This document shows, in pieces, positions 14,962-21,500 of a stretch of DNA of 23,038 nt. The position numbers and the translations under genes are program-made. Below the pieces are notes generated by a model that had not been told where the DNA came from, searched no databases, and worked only from the letters and a program-made list of their open reading frames with translations. Each line of letters begins with the position of its first letter. Position 1 is the first letter of the stretch. The DNA comes from a virus, in IMG/VR virus record IMGVR_UViG_3300044638_002512, positions 1-23,038 of that record; one strand, given 5' to 3'.

Positions 14962-15764
14962 GAGTAGAACGAAACCGCAACGCCAGAACTTGACACGGTT
15001 CCCGTACCTGAAGCCATCGACGTGCTCAATGCGATGGTTCCTGCCGCGCTGCTGGAGAACGTCAGGAAGCAAAGCAGTTCGTCGCAACCGTGGGTTGGGA
15101 GAATGCCGTACTCAATCGACGGGAGTGTGGCCACGGTGGTGTTATTCGCCATTGATCCGGCTGCGATTTGGGCTGCTGCTGCGCCACCACTTGCCAAACC
15201 ACCGAACATCGCCGAAACATACGTTCGATTCAGATTTCCCGTTCCACCCCACGTCGGTACGGTAGTTGCAAGGGGGCTTTGTCCTGCAAAGTTCTCATAG
15301 TGCAGAACTGCACCAGTACCGCCTGACGATGCGGTGTAATGCACGCGACCAAGGAACTTCCAATGACCGTAGGTTGCAGGATTGACTGCATTTGTAAGAG
15401 CCGCAGCGTATGGGTCGTTTGCGTACACGCCGCTCTGCGTCCTGAATCTTCCAAGGAACATGACATACGCAAGCGTGGCCGATGCGTGTGTGAAGGTCGC
15501 GCTCACGCTGTTGAGTTGAGCCGTCGTTGCCCCCACCGCAACCGTGGTCGTGAAATACGGAATGAATCCGCGCGATCCGGCGGGGATGCTCGTTCGGATC
15601 GAATAAGCGCCGTTGCCGGTTCCGTCAATGATTTCGTTCACGTTTAGGGGCTGAACGATTGACTTCGTGATGTCAGTTTGGACGGTGTAAAGCGCGCTGT
15701 TACCCGTCGAGCGTTGCGAGAGGCGTGGATAGTCACCGGGATTGAACTGCGTGAATGAGGGCAT
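14958..15764 (-). CDS. Beta-rich Gly/Ser/Thr protein, probable virion surface protein
   Basis: This 268-aa protein starts in a TAATG overlap with the upstream gene. It is rich in Gly, Ser, Thr and Ala and predicted beta, starting MPSFTQFNPGDYPRLSQRST, with FIPYFTTTVAVGATTAQLNS and an ending TGTVSSSGVAVSFYS. It has no signal peptide and no membrane segment. Such composition is common in phage fibre, tip or capsid-decoration proteins. I do not recognise the family. It is odd that it lies far from the tail genes, between a one-TM protein and the lipoprotein. It might be a head fibre or receptor-binding component moved to this place. Confidence 0.6.
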   Translation of the reverse strand: MPSFTQFNPGDYPRLSQRSTGNSALYTVQTDITKSIVQPLNVNEIIDGTGNGAYSIRTSIPAGSRGFIPYFTTTVAVGATTAQLNSVSATFTHASATLAYVMFLGRFRTQSGVYANDPYAAALTNAVNPATYGHWKFLGRVHYTASSGGTGAVLHYENFAGQSPLATTVPTWGGTGNLNRTYVSAMFGGLASGGAAAAQIAAGSMANNTTVATLPSIEYGILPTHGCDELLCFLTFSSSAAGTIALSTSMASGTGTVSSSGVAVSFYS

Positions 15765-16048
15765 TACTTCGTCCTTTCGAGTCGGTCGATGCGAATGATG
15801 ATGCTTTCGATTTTCGCGCCGAACTCTCGGTCGGTCGCGGACAGGCTTCCCACGGTCTTGGCAAGGTCGCTGGTGATCGCGGCGAGTTCCTTGATGCGCT
15901 CGCCGTGACCGTCGAGCATCGCGTCACGCCTGCCGATGGTCATAAACACGGCTGCGATGCTGCCGAGCAGAACAAGCGTCTGCACTCCCTGAAGCACGGT
16001 CTGCACGGACACCTTGTGGCTCAAGTTCGATTCTGTCTGCTCGCTCAT
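15764..16048 (-). CDS. One-TM protein with coiled-coil tail (94 aa)
   Basis: ATG at 16048 overlaps the upstream TGA (ATGA), which fixes the start; longer upstream reading is a shadow of the metalloprotein gene. The 94-aa product has a polar start (MSEQTESNLSHK), one TM at about 15-38 (VLQGVQTLVLLGSIAAVFMT) and a long heptad-like helix to the end (RIKELAAITSDLAKTVGSLS then ESIIIRIDRLER). This shape fits i-spanin-like or holin-like proteins and also small phage membrane proteins of unknown role. Neighbouring a lipoprotein and a 45-aa membrane peptide, it may belong to a host-lysis group. Confidence 0.68.
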   Translation of the reverse strand: MSEQTESNLSHKVSVQTVLQGVQTLVLLGSIAAVFMTIGRRDAMLDGHGERIKELAAITSDLAKTVGSLSATDREFGAKIESIIIRIDRLERTK

Positions 16049-16356
16049 GTCTTTGCCTTGTGACGGGATGCTAGCGGCTTGCGCCGCCACCCCAAAGAGA
16101 AAAGGACACGCGCGATGTCGTGGGCCGTTTCGGTCACGGCCTCCTCGGAAAGCGAAGGGAGGCTCGCGTGTAGCACCTCGTGGATTGCGGTATCCAAGAG
16201 GTCGCGCTGGGGCAGGTTGCGGCGGATTCGGATTGTGGGGTGTCGCCCCGGCGGATGGTCGCAGTCCCCGAGCGCGTCGCGTGGCATCTCGCGGGCCGGG
16301 ACGAGGCGCACCCGCCACTTGCGGCCAGCGATGCTTACGCGGGCCTCATGTTGCAC
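16045..16356 (-). CDS. Small HExxH metalloprotein (putative zinc peptidase)
   Basis: The 103-aa frame starts with GTG at 16356 (GGAG 9 bases before it) and overlaps the phosphoesterase gene by 11 bases. Residues 52-63 read DLLDTAIHEVLH, giving the zinc-binding HExxH at 59-63; the following LPSLSEEAVTETAHDIARVL could supply a third ligand (E71, E72 or H79). The N-terminal part is a strand pair (RVSIAGRKWRVRLVP and HPTIRIRRNLP). Similar small HExxH proteins are frequent in phages and are usually annotated as hypothetical or zinc peptidase; their substrate is not known. An endolysin role is not supported, as no wall-binding or peptidoglycan peptidase pattern is seen. Confidence 0.68.
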   Translation of the reverse strand: MQHEARVSIAGRKWRVRLVPAREMPRDALGDCDHPPGRHPTIRIRRNLPQRDLLDTAIHEVLHASLPSLSEEAVTETAHDIARVLFSLGWRRKPLASRHKAKT

Positions 16357-17305
16357 GGGTCAACTCCGCAGCGAGTCGGTATTCCTTCTGCGTCCCCGCG
16401 ATATGGAGGCGCATCCAAACCGCGCCAAGCCCCTTTGGTGGCAATCCACGTTCCACGCTCCAGCCCGAATGGCCGTCGGCGTGCTCATCTTTGTAAGTAC
16501 CTAATCTGCAATGGATCTGCTCGTCTAGGACGATTTCCGCGTTCCCGAGAAACTGCCGCAGGCGTTCACGCGCGAGCGGCACGATCCAATGGTGGTGCGA
16601 ATGGCCTGATATGAGCAGGTCAGCGTCCGGGTAGATCGAAGCATCACGTCTGGTTGTCAAGACCCCGTGGGACATGAATGCTCCGCCACCGGAACCGTGG
16701 AAATAACGACAGCGGAACGAGAACGATCCGCCTTGTCGAGATACGAGCCGGAACAGAACGTAGCCGCCGTATCCGCCGGAGTAGACGGGACACGGCCCCG
16801 CCGCGCTCAAACCAGCACATACGCGCTCGGTGTAATCCACCTCGTGTCTTTTGAGGATGCTCTGTTCGTGATTGCCCCTTCCAATCGTCACGAAGCGATC
16901 CGCCCACGGGCTGTAGAACTTCACGGCCTCGCGCACCACCGCGTCGAGGTAGTCACCGCATTGGTATTCCTCGCGCAACGCCGAGCGGTCAGCCCGCAAA
17001 TCGAACTTTCCTTGCATTAGGCAGCCGTGGTCGCCTACGTCGATGCAGCCGCCTTTGCGCCGCTTCAACTCGTCTAGGTGCTTTCGCTCCAAGTCCCAGT
17101 CGGTGTGCGCGTTATCGTGATGTCGGTCGCTGGATAGCAGGCCCCACCATTCAAACTGGTGCGGTGTCTCGCACAGCATCGTCACGCGGTGAATGTTGCG
17201 GGACAGTTTCTCAACCGTCCATTGCGTACCCGGCGTGATGCCTTCGCGCCAATGGTGATTCTTCAACTCCTCGCGGATTCGGGCCTTGTCGCACTTACGC
17301 GCCAT
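16346..17305 (-). CDS. Metallophosphoesterase (calcineurin-like)
   Basis: This 319-aa protein has all the metal-binding motifs of the family in order: D60-R-H62 in LLSSDRHHDN, GD at 91-92 in IDVGDHGCLM, GNHE at 144-147, H203 in YFHGSGGG, and GHSHHH at 234-239. The enzyme hydrolyses phosphate esters with two metals. Family members in phages act on DNA ends, nucleotides or protein, so the substrate cannot be named. Next to a RusA-like resolvase, a role in DNA metabolism is plausible (inference). The usual first motif is D-x-H followed by a small or hydrophobic residue; the HHDN here is a variation. It overlaps the resolvase gene by 11 bases. Confidence 0.85.
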   Translation of the reverse strand: MARKCDKARIREELKNHHWREGITPGTQWTVEKLSRNIHRVTMLCETPHQFEWWGLLSSDRHHDNAHTDWDLERKHLDELKRRKGGCIDVGDHGCLMQGKFDLRADRSALREEYQCGDYLDAVVREAVKFYSPWADRFVTIGRGNHEQSILKRHEVDYTERVCAGLSAAGPCPVYSGGYGGYVLFRLVSRQGGSFSFRCRYFHGSGGGAFMSHGVLTTRRDASIYPDADLLISGHSHHHWIVPLARERLRQFLGNAEIVLDEQIHCRLGTYKDEHADGHSGWSVERGLPPKGLGAVWMRLHIAGTQKEYRLAAELTRAT

Positions 17306-17753
17306 TGTTTGCCTCGTATTTCTTCAGGTGTATTTCAACTCGCGGGTTCTTGCTATCCACGAGGATGACGAGCGGCAGGTGCGTGATTGCGTTGTCATCG
17401 TGAAGCAAGCCAGCGTCTACCAGCCCGTCGAAGGTCGCCTTCAGACTGGCTAGGCAATTGTCCTTGTCGCGTCGGCGCACGTCTCGCGCGTACCAATGCA
17501 CTTCGGCGGTCGCCTCTTTCCAGCCGCCCTTGACGTTGGCCTCGTACATGGAGACTTGTGCCGCTGCCCAAGCCTCTACGCGCGCCCGCTTCGTAGCCTT
17601 GGCTTTCACCGCCCAATGGCATCGCGCGTTCGGCGAGAGCGTTCGCGCGGGGATGCCGACGGTGACGGTAAGTACCTCGGGCATCAATGCATGATGCCAC
17701 GCGGTTATCCATCGGAGAAGGAGATCGGCCATCCTTGGCCTTTCGTCGCTCAT
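17295..17753 (-). CDS. rusA: RusA-like Holliday junction resolvase
   Basis: Residues 27-150 match the RusA family: a start strand LTVTVGIPARTLSPNARCHW, a basic helix (AVKAKATKRARVEAW), then RRRDKDNCLASLKATFDGLV with the metal-binding D96 and D98-N99, and DAGLLHDDNAITHL with D119/D120. RusA cuts four-way junctions at symmetric sites and in phages resolves recombination and packaging intermediates. It suits a phage with ERF annealing. The first 23 residues (MSDERPRMADLLLRWITAWH) look extra compared with the family; a start at Met24 (17684) or at Met8 with AAAGG upstream is possible. I keep the first ATG. Confidence 0.85.
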   Translation of the reverse strand: MSDERPRMADLLLRWITAWHHALMPEVLTVTVGIPARTLSPNARCHWAVKAKATKRARVEAWAAAQVSMYEANVKGGWKEATAEVHWYARDVRRRDKDNCLASLKATFDGLVDAGLLHDDNAITHLPLVILVDSKNPRVEIHLKKYEANNGA

Positions 17754-17763
17754 GGCGAGAATG

Positions 17764-18012
17764 CTACTCGTCGGACGGCGGCCTGCGCTTGCGGCGCGGG
17801 ATCGGCTCGACGGCGGCGAACACTTGCGCGGCTAGTCGCAGCCCGTGTATCGCCTCCTCCATGTCGATCGCTCCGGGGTAGTGCCGCAGGCATCGCCGCG
17901 CCTCGTTCCGCACGTCCTCCGGTAGTCCCGGCGTTCGCTTGGGATCGCACAACGCACCTAGGAAATGACGAGTCTTTGCGATGGCTCGGAATCGTTCGAC
18001 TGGCAGCGTCAT
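17764..18012 (-). CDS. BPSL0761-like family protein
   Basis: A small 82-aa protein beginning MTLPVERFRAIAKTRHFLGA, then LCDPKRTPGLPEDVRNEARR and LRHYPGAIDM. This matches my memory of the BPSL0761 family, with TR-FL at the start, P--VR-EA in the middle and LRHYP. The function of the family is not known; it is frequent in Proteobacteria and their phages. The C-terminus is basic (PIPRRKRRPPSDE). The gene follows a 51-base gap that holds a small stem-loop (18036-18052, CAAAC / GTTTG). An AGGGAGA stretch about 10 bases before the ATG may be the SD. Confidence 0.6.
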   Translation of the reverse strand: MTLPVERFRAIAKTRHFLGALCDPKRTPGLPEDVRNEARRCLRHYPGAIDMEEAIHGLRLAAQVFAAVEPIPRRKRRPPSDE

Positions 18013-18063
18013 GGGCGCAGTTCTCCCTTATCCCTCAAACGGAAAGGGTTTGCGCTGGTCATT

Positions 18064-18210
18064 CTAACGTCGCTCTCGCGCCTGTTCGCCTTCGCACTTC
18101 TTCAGTTCGTCGCGTAGCCGTTTGATCTCCGCAGCGGCCTCCAGCGCGATGCCGTAGCCGTAGGCCTGCCATAGCCCTTCCAGCCGTTCCACAAGGTCGC
18201 GTTCGTTCAT
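18064..18210 (-). CDS. Small coiled-coil protein (48 aa)
   Basis: A 48-aa protein starting MNERDLVERLEGLWQAYGYG with a clear SD (GAGGAG) in front of ATG at 18210; extension upstream of this start has no support. The rest is a charged helix (ALEAAAEIKRLRDELKKCEG). It resembles the short helical proteins just upstream, which share AA-EI--LR segments. Function unknown. It is the last of four helical genes of this kind in a row. Confidence 0.62.
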   Translation of the reverse strand: MNERDLVERLEGLWQAYGYGIALEAAAEIKRLRDELKKCEGEQARERR

Positions 18211-18248
18211 AGACCGTTCTCCTCGTCCATCTTGGCGAGCCAATCCAG

Positions 18249-18611
18249 CTATGATTCGCGGAAGCAGTTCCAACCGCGCACCGTTGCGGTATCGCGTGGC
18301 GTATTGCCCGTGTCTAATCCCTGCCACACGCACACTTCCTGCCTCGCCTCGTCGCGCTGATCTAACGCAATCTGCAGCCCCGCTCGTAGGCTGCTGATTT
18401 GATCCTTCAGTTCCGCGATATGGGATGCCTCCATCTCGCAGCGCGCTCGCAGCCGCCGAACCTCGTCTTCGGACAGCCGCGAACTTTCCAACGCCATCGA
18501 AACCTTTGATTGAGCCTCGGCTAGCAGTTGAGCAATTCGCGTTTGAAACGCCGCTACCGCTGGCGGTGGCGTGATCGCGTATGCCTCGTGGTTATCGCGG
18601 TGGTCGGTCAC
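18249..18611 (-). CDS. Coiled-coil protein with RGWxCF tail (120 aa)
   Basis: I choose GTG at 18611, since AAGGAGG lies at good spacing and the start overlaps the upstream stop (GTGA). The 120-aa protein has a short variable start, then a long coiled coil from about 22 to 90 (RLSEDEVRRLRARCEMEASH, ELKDQISSLRAG), and a C-terminal part with RDEARQEVCVWQG at 86-98 and RGWNCFRES at 112-120. The same two short motifs end the upstream 81-aa protein, so these genes are paralogues. Function unknown; the paired cysteines could bind metal or form a disulphide. Confidence 0.68.
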   Translation of the reverse strand: MTDHRDNHEAYAITPPPAVAAFQTRIAQLLAEAQSKVSMALESSRLSEDEVRRLRARCEMEASHIAELKDQISSLRAGLQIALDQRDEARQEVCVWQGLDTGNTPRDTATVRGWNCFRES

Positions 18612-18853
18612 TTGCCGTCCTCCTTGAAGCAGTCCCAGCCGCGTTCCTGTGCATACTGCTGCGGATGTTGCACACGCATTCCCGCGCGCTGCCAACCCAC
18701 TGCGAATTCGCACACCTCCCGCCTCGCCTCGTCGCGATCCCGGCGCAGGCTTTCGATCTCATCCGCCGCGACGGTCATTAGGTTCTCGTCTCCCAACTTA
18801 TGCCGAAACTCTGACGCGACTTCTCGCAGCGCGTCGATGATGTCTTGTGTCAT
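18608..18853 (-). CDS. Small helical protein with RGWxCF tail (81 aa)
   Basis: ATG at 18853 overlaps the previous stop (ATGA) and defines an 81-aa protein; the longer upstream frame is a shadow of the previous gene. It begins MTQDIIDALREVASEFRHKL, continues with TVAADEIESLRRDRDEARRE and ends RGWDCFKEDGK. The RDEARREVC and RGWDCF motifs return in the next gene. Function unknown. The type is common in phage early regions, where small helical proteins are often variable between relatives. Confidence 0.65.
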   Translation of the reverse strand: MTQDIIDALREVASEFRHKLGDENLMTVAADEIESLRRDRDEARREVCEFAVGWQRAGMRVQHPQQYAQERGWDCFKEDGK

Positions 18854-19305
18854 GCGAACACTCCTTTCATGTCCATTGCCGCCCACACGACGCCACGCGC
18901 GTATTCCGACCACTCCTCGACCTTGGCCGGTAGCGGCTCGGCTGTGAGCGCACCGATCTTCCGTGCGTAGGCGACGCCTACGGCGATCTCCTCGCGGGTA
19001 GCAAGAAGCAAGATACGCTTCATGTCCTCGCGGTCGCGCCTGACTTGTTCTTCGTTGATGCCCTCGTTGTCCGCCTTGGCTGCGATCTCGTTTCGTCGTC
19101 GGAGTCGCCGCACCTCGCCGACGATTTCCTCGACGGTGCATTGTGCGCGCGCGAGCGTTCGCCGCAGGCTCTTGACCGCTTGCGTCAAGTCTGTTTCGTT
19201 GTAGGGGGCGAGAGCCGCCATCGACTCCTCGTATTTCTTGCTAGACGGCTTTGCCCAAGTGCTGCTTGGGAAATGCTCTATGACGATCTGCGCTGCTGGT
19301 GTCAT
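18850..19305 (-). CDS. Hypothetical helical protein (151 aa)
   Basis: A 151-aa protein that begins inside the end of the DUF1376 gene (ATGA overlap) with a fine SD (GGAGG). The start (MTPAAQIVIEHFPSSTWAKP) is followed by a long helical region (SLRRTLARAQCTVEEIVGEV, RRLRRRNEIAAKADNEGINE, RDREDMKRILLLATREEIAV) and a C-terminal part with YARKIGALTAEPLPAKVEEW. I do not recognise the family. It belongs to the replication operon by spacing and may be an accessory protein of DNA metabolism. Confidence 0.62.
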   Translation of the reverse strand: MTPAAQIVIEHFPSSTWAKPSSKKYEESMAALAPYNETDLTQAVKSLRRTLARAQCTVEEIVGEVRRLRRRNEIAAKADNEGINEEQVRRDREDMKRILLLATREEIAVGVAYARKIGALTAEPLPAKVEEWSEYARGVVWAAMDMKGVFA

Positions 19306-20060
19306 CGTGCCTCCGGTACGGGGTCAAGGTATCGCTGCTGCGAAAGCCAAGTCGCTGGGTGCGGGATGTATTGCTGCTCTTTGTTGCGGTACTGTTCTGC
19401 CATCCGAGCGATGTGCTCTCGGAACACTTCGACGGCGGAATCCATCTCGGGCAATTCCCATTCGTCTGCGTAAGCCCGGATCGCTTGCTCCAGCAATTTC
19501 ATCGCGCGACCCTTGCCGACCTTCCTCGGAAACAGATTCCAAAGCCGCTCTAGCGCACCGTCTGGTATCGGCAACTTCCTCTTTCGATTATCAGACGCAG
19601 GCTCGGCAACGCCGAGCGAATGTGTTTGACCGCTCTCGCTCTCGTTCCCGATCTCGCTATCGGTATCGCTTTCGTTATCGTTATCGTTGGCATCGTTTCG
19701 CATTGCTCCCGCATTGCTCCCGCTATGCCACCGCATTGCCGCCGCATTGCGAGCCTGCTGCCGCTTCCGGTCGCCTGCCGCAAGGCTCCGGGATCGGATC
19801 TCCTCGCACCGGATGTTCCGTAGAAGCCCGTCCGGCCCCTGCGTGAACTTGCGCTTGATGCGATCCCAATGGGCCACCGTTCCGGGAGCGATCTCCTCTA
19901 GCACTTGCGGATCAGGGTTCAAGCCGCCGTTGCTGTATTGCTCACAGAGCAGGAACAAGTAAGCCATCGCGGCATCGGCGGGCCAGCCTCGCGTAGACCA
20001 CGCGAACCGCTGGTAGTAGAACGGCATGAAGCCCAGCGCACCTTCGGGTTGTAAACTCAT
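19302..20060 (-). CDS. DUF1376 replication protein (YdaU-like)
   Basis: Residues 8-90 match DUF1376: GFMPFYYQRFAWSTRGWPAD, a helix with AMAYLFLLCEQYSNGG, and LEEIAPGTVAHWDRIKRKF, a winged-helix-like part. A basic helix (DRKRQQARNAAAMRWHSGSN) and a tract of alternating acidic and polar residues (about 123-143) follow. The C-terminal part (ALERLWNLFPRKVGKGRAMK up to YIPHPATWLSQQRYL) resembles the end domain of phage replication proteins that load helicase. In YdaU/GpO-like genes the middle often holds the replication origin; this gene has five 11-bp repeats exactly there. The start overlaps the stop of a possible 28-aa ORF. Confidence 0.8.
   Translation of the reverse strand: MSLQPEGALGFMPFYYQRFAWSTRGWPADAAMAYLFLLCEQYSNGGLNPDPQVLEEIAPGTVAHWDRIKRKFTQGPDGLLRNIRCEEIRSRSLAAGDRKRQQARNAAAMRWHSGSNAGAMRNDANDNDNESDTDSEIGNESESGQTHSLGVAEPASDNRKRKLPIPDGALERLWNLFPRKVGKGRAMKLLEQAIRAYADEWELPEMDSAVEVFREHIARMAEQYRNKEQQYIPHPATWLSQQRYLDPVPEAR
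19631..19690. repeat. Tandem degenerate hexamer tract, 10 units
   Basis: Ten consecutive 6-base units of the form CGNNNN, e.g. CGCTCT, CGTTCC, CGCTAT, CGTTAT, read on the plus strand. In the DUF1376 frame each unit codes for an acidic and a polar residue (such as Asp-Asn, Glu-Ser), giving a low-complexity tract. Units become richer in A and T towards the iterons. Units vary at the last four positions but keep CG. Confidence 0.7.
19700..19754. repeat. Five 11-bp iterons, candidate replication origin
   Basis: Five contiguous direct repeats read on the plus strand as GCATTGCTCCC, the same again, GCTATGCCACC, GCATTGCCGCC and GCATTGCGAGC. The period of 11 is not a multiple of three, so coding pressure alone does not explain it. 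It lies in the middle of the replication protein gene next to a more AT-rich tract (about 19655-19699). This is the arrangement of lambda ori inside gene O. Binding of the DUF1376 protein is inference. Confidence 0.6.
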
Positions 20061-20143
20061 CGAAGCCTCTCTGCGGCCTGATACGCCGCTATGGGGTTAG
20101 AAGCGGCTCGCCCCACAATGGCGGGCCGTTTCGCTTCCATCAT
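20057..20143 (-). CDS. Possible 28-aa peptide between two replication genes
   Basis: The gap between the 108-aa gene and the DUF1376 gene is filled by a frame of 28 codons. Its first ATG (20141-20143) overlaps the upstream TGA (ATGA), and its TGA (20057-20059) overlaps the ATG of the DUF1376 gene. The peptide begins MMEAKRPAIVGRAASNPIAA and is Ala/Arg-rich. No strong SD is visible. It may be a true small protein or just a coupling ORF that carries ribosomes into the replication gene. A 5-bp stem (GCGGC / GCCGC, 20073-20089) lies in its end. Confidence 0.42.
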   Translation of the reverse strand: MMEAKRPAIVGRAASNPIAAYQAAERLR

Positions 20144-20466
20144 CCCGGATTCCCGAGCGATTGCAAGCGTTCCGTTCCTCGGTCAATCTGCGTCTTTACG
20201 TCATCCAGCCACGCCTGTCTGTCCGTGGGTGTCCGGTAGAAACCATGCGCCGCCTGCTGCATCGCTAACGCGGTCGCAGCCGTACAACCGATCAGTTTGG
20301 AAATGCCTGTCGGCGTTGCGCTAGTGAACGTGTGCAGCGCGTCGAACGCGAGCCGCCTAGCGGCTACCGCGTCCTTCCCAATGCCGCTATTTGGCTGGGG
20401 GAACGCGAAGCCTCGCGCTCGTAGTGCGGCCTCGACAGCGGGGATAACGATGCTTGGTGCGTACAT
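20140..20466 (-). CDS. DnaA-domain-IV-like DNA-binding protein (108 aa)
   Basis: A 108-aa protein one base after the Gp157-like gene. Residues 32-75 (KDAVAARRLAFDALHTFTSA then TPTGISKLIGCTAATALAMQ) follow the pattern of DnaA domain IV, where a basic helix (VxARxxAxxLxxxxT) precedes the helix-turn-helix (ISxLxGxxxxTALxAxxxA). The final helix has DRQAWLDDVKTQIDRG. It would bind DNA without any ATPase part. Its place before the DUF1376 gene and the iterons suggests a role in replication initiation or its control. The similarity is by pattern and not strong, and another HTH family is possible. Confidence 0.55.
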   Translation of the reverse strand: MYAPSIVIPAVEAALRARGFAFPQPNSGIGKDAVAARRLAFDALHTFTSATPTGISKLIGCTAATALAMQQAAHGFYRTPTDRQAWLDDVKTQIDRGTERLQSLGNPG

Positions 20467-20467
20467 C

Positions 20468-20983
20468 TCAACTCACTTTCAGGTAGGGCTGCTTCGGAAC
20501 AAGGTACGCGAACGGCAGCGTTTGGCCGGACTCCAGCGCGGCCCGGATCGCGTCCTTGTCGGGGGTGATCTTGATCTCCTCGCGCGTGAACTCCGGCGGG
20601 ACATCGCCGACGATCTCCATGCTCGGCTTGCCACCCGGCATCGCAGCCGTCGCCCGCCAGCGCGGCGACTCGACCTTCTTCATGCCCTGCGCCTGCATCG
20701 CGCGAAGCACCTGAACCTTGAACCATTCGGCCACCGCCTCGTCGCGCTTGGCGCGGGCCTTCAGCCTGTCGGCCTCTGCCTTGCGAGCCGCCGCGCGGTG
20801 TTCGATCTCCGCGACGAGCGACAGCACATCGTCGATGGCTGCGGGCAGATTCTCCGCCTGCTGCGCGAGGATGTCGAAATGGCCCTCCATCTCGGCGGTA
20901 AGTTCGCCCTCGCTCTCGGTGAGCATGGTTTCTAGTTCGCGGGCCGCGTTGCTTGTCTCGTACAGTCGTTGAATTGCGCTCAT
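20468..20983 (-). CDS. Gp157-like protein (siphovirus Gp157 family)
   Basis: The 171-aa protein has the typical Gp157 layout: N-terminal helices (MSAIQRLYETSNAARELETM, LTAEMEGHFDILAQQAENLP), a coiled-coil section rich in Ala, Lys and Glu (IEHRAAARKAEADRLKARAK), and a C-terminal strand part with KKVESPRWRATAAMPGG, PEFTREEIKITPDKDAIRAA and LPFAYLVPKQPYLKVS. Family members were described in Streptococcus phages in connection with resistance to superinfection, and they often stand beside single-strand annealing proteins, as here. An AGGAGAAGG SD precedes ATG. The hairpin-bearing leader is the same type as that of the ERF gene. Confidence 0.8.
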   Translation of the reverse strand: MSAIQRLYETSNAARELETMLTESEGELTAEMEGHFDILAQQAENLPAAIDDVLSLVAEIEHRAAARKAEADRLKARAKRDEAVAEWFKVQVLRAMQAQGMKKVESPRWRATAAMPGGKPSMEIVGDVPPEFTREEIKITPDKDAIRAALESGQTLPFAYLVPKQPYLKVS

Positions 20984-20997
20984 GGTGTTTCCTTCTC

Positions 20998-21050
20998 CTG
21001 AACGGTTCAGGCCGTCCCGCCCACGTATGGGCGGTGGGGCCGGAGCCGTT
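20998..21050 (-). promoter_or_regulatory. Leader hairpin element of the Gp157-like gene (copy 2)
   Basis: The minus strand has CCGCCCA TACG TGGGCGG (21017-21034), a 7-bp stem with UACG loop. Outside it GGCC pairs with GGCC and AACGG (21046-21050) pairs with CCGTT (21001-21005). CCGTT is also the loop centre of a second, exclusive hairpin CTGAA-CCG-TTCAG (20998-21010) which touches the SD. So two alternative folds are possible. Confidence 0.6.
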
Positions 21051-21055
21051 TTCTT

Positions 21056-21373
21056 TCAGGCATTTCGGTTGTAGGTGTTGGACAGCACGAGGTCGCGAAT
21101 ATCGCTCGCGATGTCAGACGCGGTTTCGCGCGCGGAGTGGAAGCGGTGTCGCAGTCCCCACTCGTATGCTCCGCTGGTTGCGCGCGACCAGCCAAACACC
21201 CTTCCAGCGGGCGCGTCGAGGTAAAGCGCATTGCCAGCCTCCTTGTTCATCTGTGGGAAGTAAGCGAAGGTTCCGCGCATCGCGACCCACTTGATCAGTT
21301 GCGCGAGAATGCACTTTGGCATTCCGGCAGCGCGCGCTTCTTCAAGATTTGCGATTCCGTTTTGTGCGAACAT
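21056..21373 (-). CDS. Orphan early protein (105 aa)
   Basis: A 105-aa protein preceded by AAAGGA and by the second promoter-hairpin leader. It starts MFAQNGIANLEEARAAGMPK, has LAQLIKWVAMRGTFAYFPQM, a strand part with GNALYLDAPAGRVFGWSRAT, and ends in a helix with HRFHSARETASDIASDIRDL. I recognise no motif. It is the first gene of its transcription unit and stands before the Gp157-like gene, exactly as the 128-aa orphan stands before the ERF gene. The two orphans do not look related in sequence. Confidence 0.65.
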   Translation of the reverse strand: MFAQNGIANLEEARAAGMPKCILAQLIKWVAMRGTFAYFPQMNKEAGNALYLDAPAGRVFGWSRATSGAYEWGLRHRFHSARETASDIASDIRDLVLSNTYNRNA

Positions 21374-21401
21374 TGTGGTGTCCTTTGGTTTGAGGTGTCT
21401 C

Positions 21402-21420
21402 GCAAGCCGCCCCGGCTTGC
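21402..21420 (-). promoter_or_regulatory. 5' leader hairpin of the second early unit
   Basis: A perfect 7-bp stem with 5-base loop on the minus strand: GCAAGCC GGGGC GGCTTGC. It starts 8 bases after the -10 box, so it would form nearly the 5' end of the transcript. The matching hairpin of the first unit has the same loop but two changed base pairs that keep the stem. Confidence 0.7.
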
Positions 21421-21428
21421 ATGGGTGA

Positions 21429-21456
21429 ACTGTACCCCATATCGGCGCAGACGCAA
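21429..21456 (-). promoter_or_regulatory. Sigma70-like promoter, second early unit
   Basis: Minus-strand TTGCGT (21451-21456), a 16-base spacer and TACAGT (21429-21434). The 18 bases from GCCGATATGG to TACAGT are the same as in the promoter of the first unit. An imperfect palindrome (21469-21485, CATTCC--AGGAAATG) lies just upstream of the -35 box. Confidence 0.6.
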
Positions 21457-21500
21457 GGCTTTCTTATACATTTCCTCTAGGAATGTTTGAGATGCCGCAT

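Noticed and set aside
16045-16356. HExxH protein as the phage endolysin
   Set aside because: The sequence has no pattern of known peptidoglycan peptidases and is short; HExxH alone is not enough.
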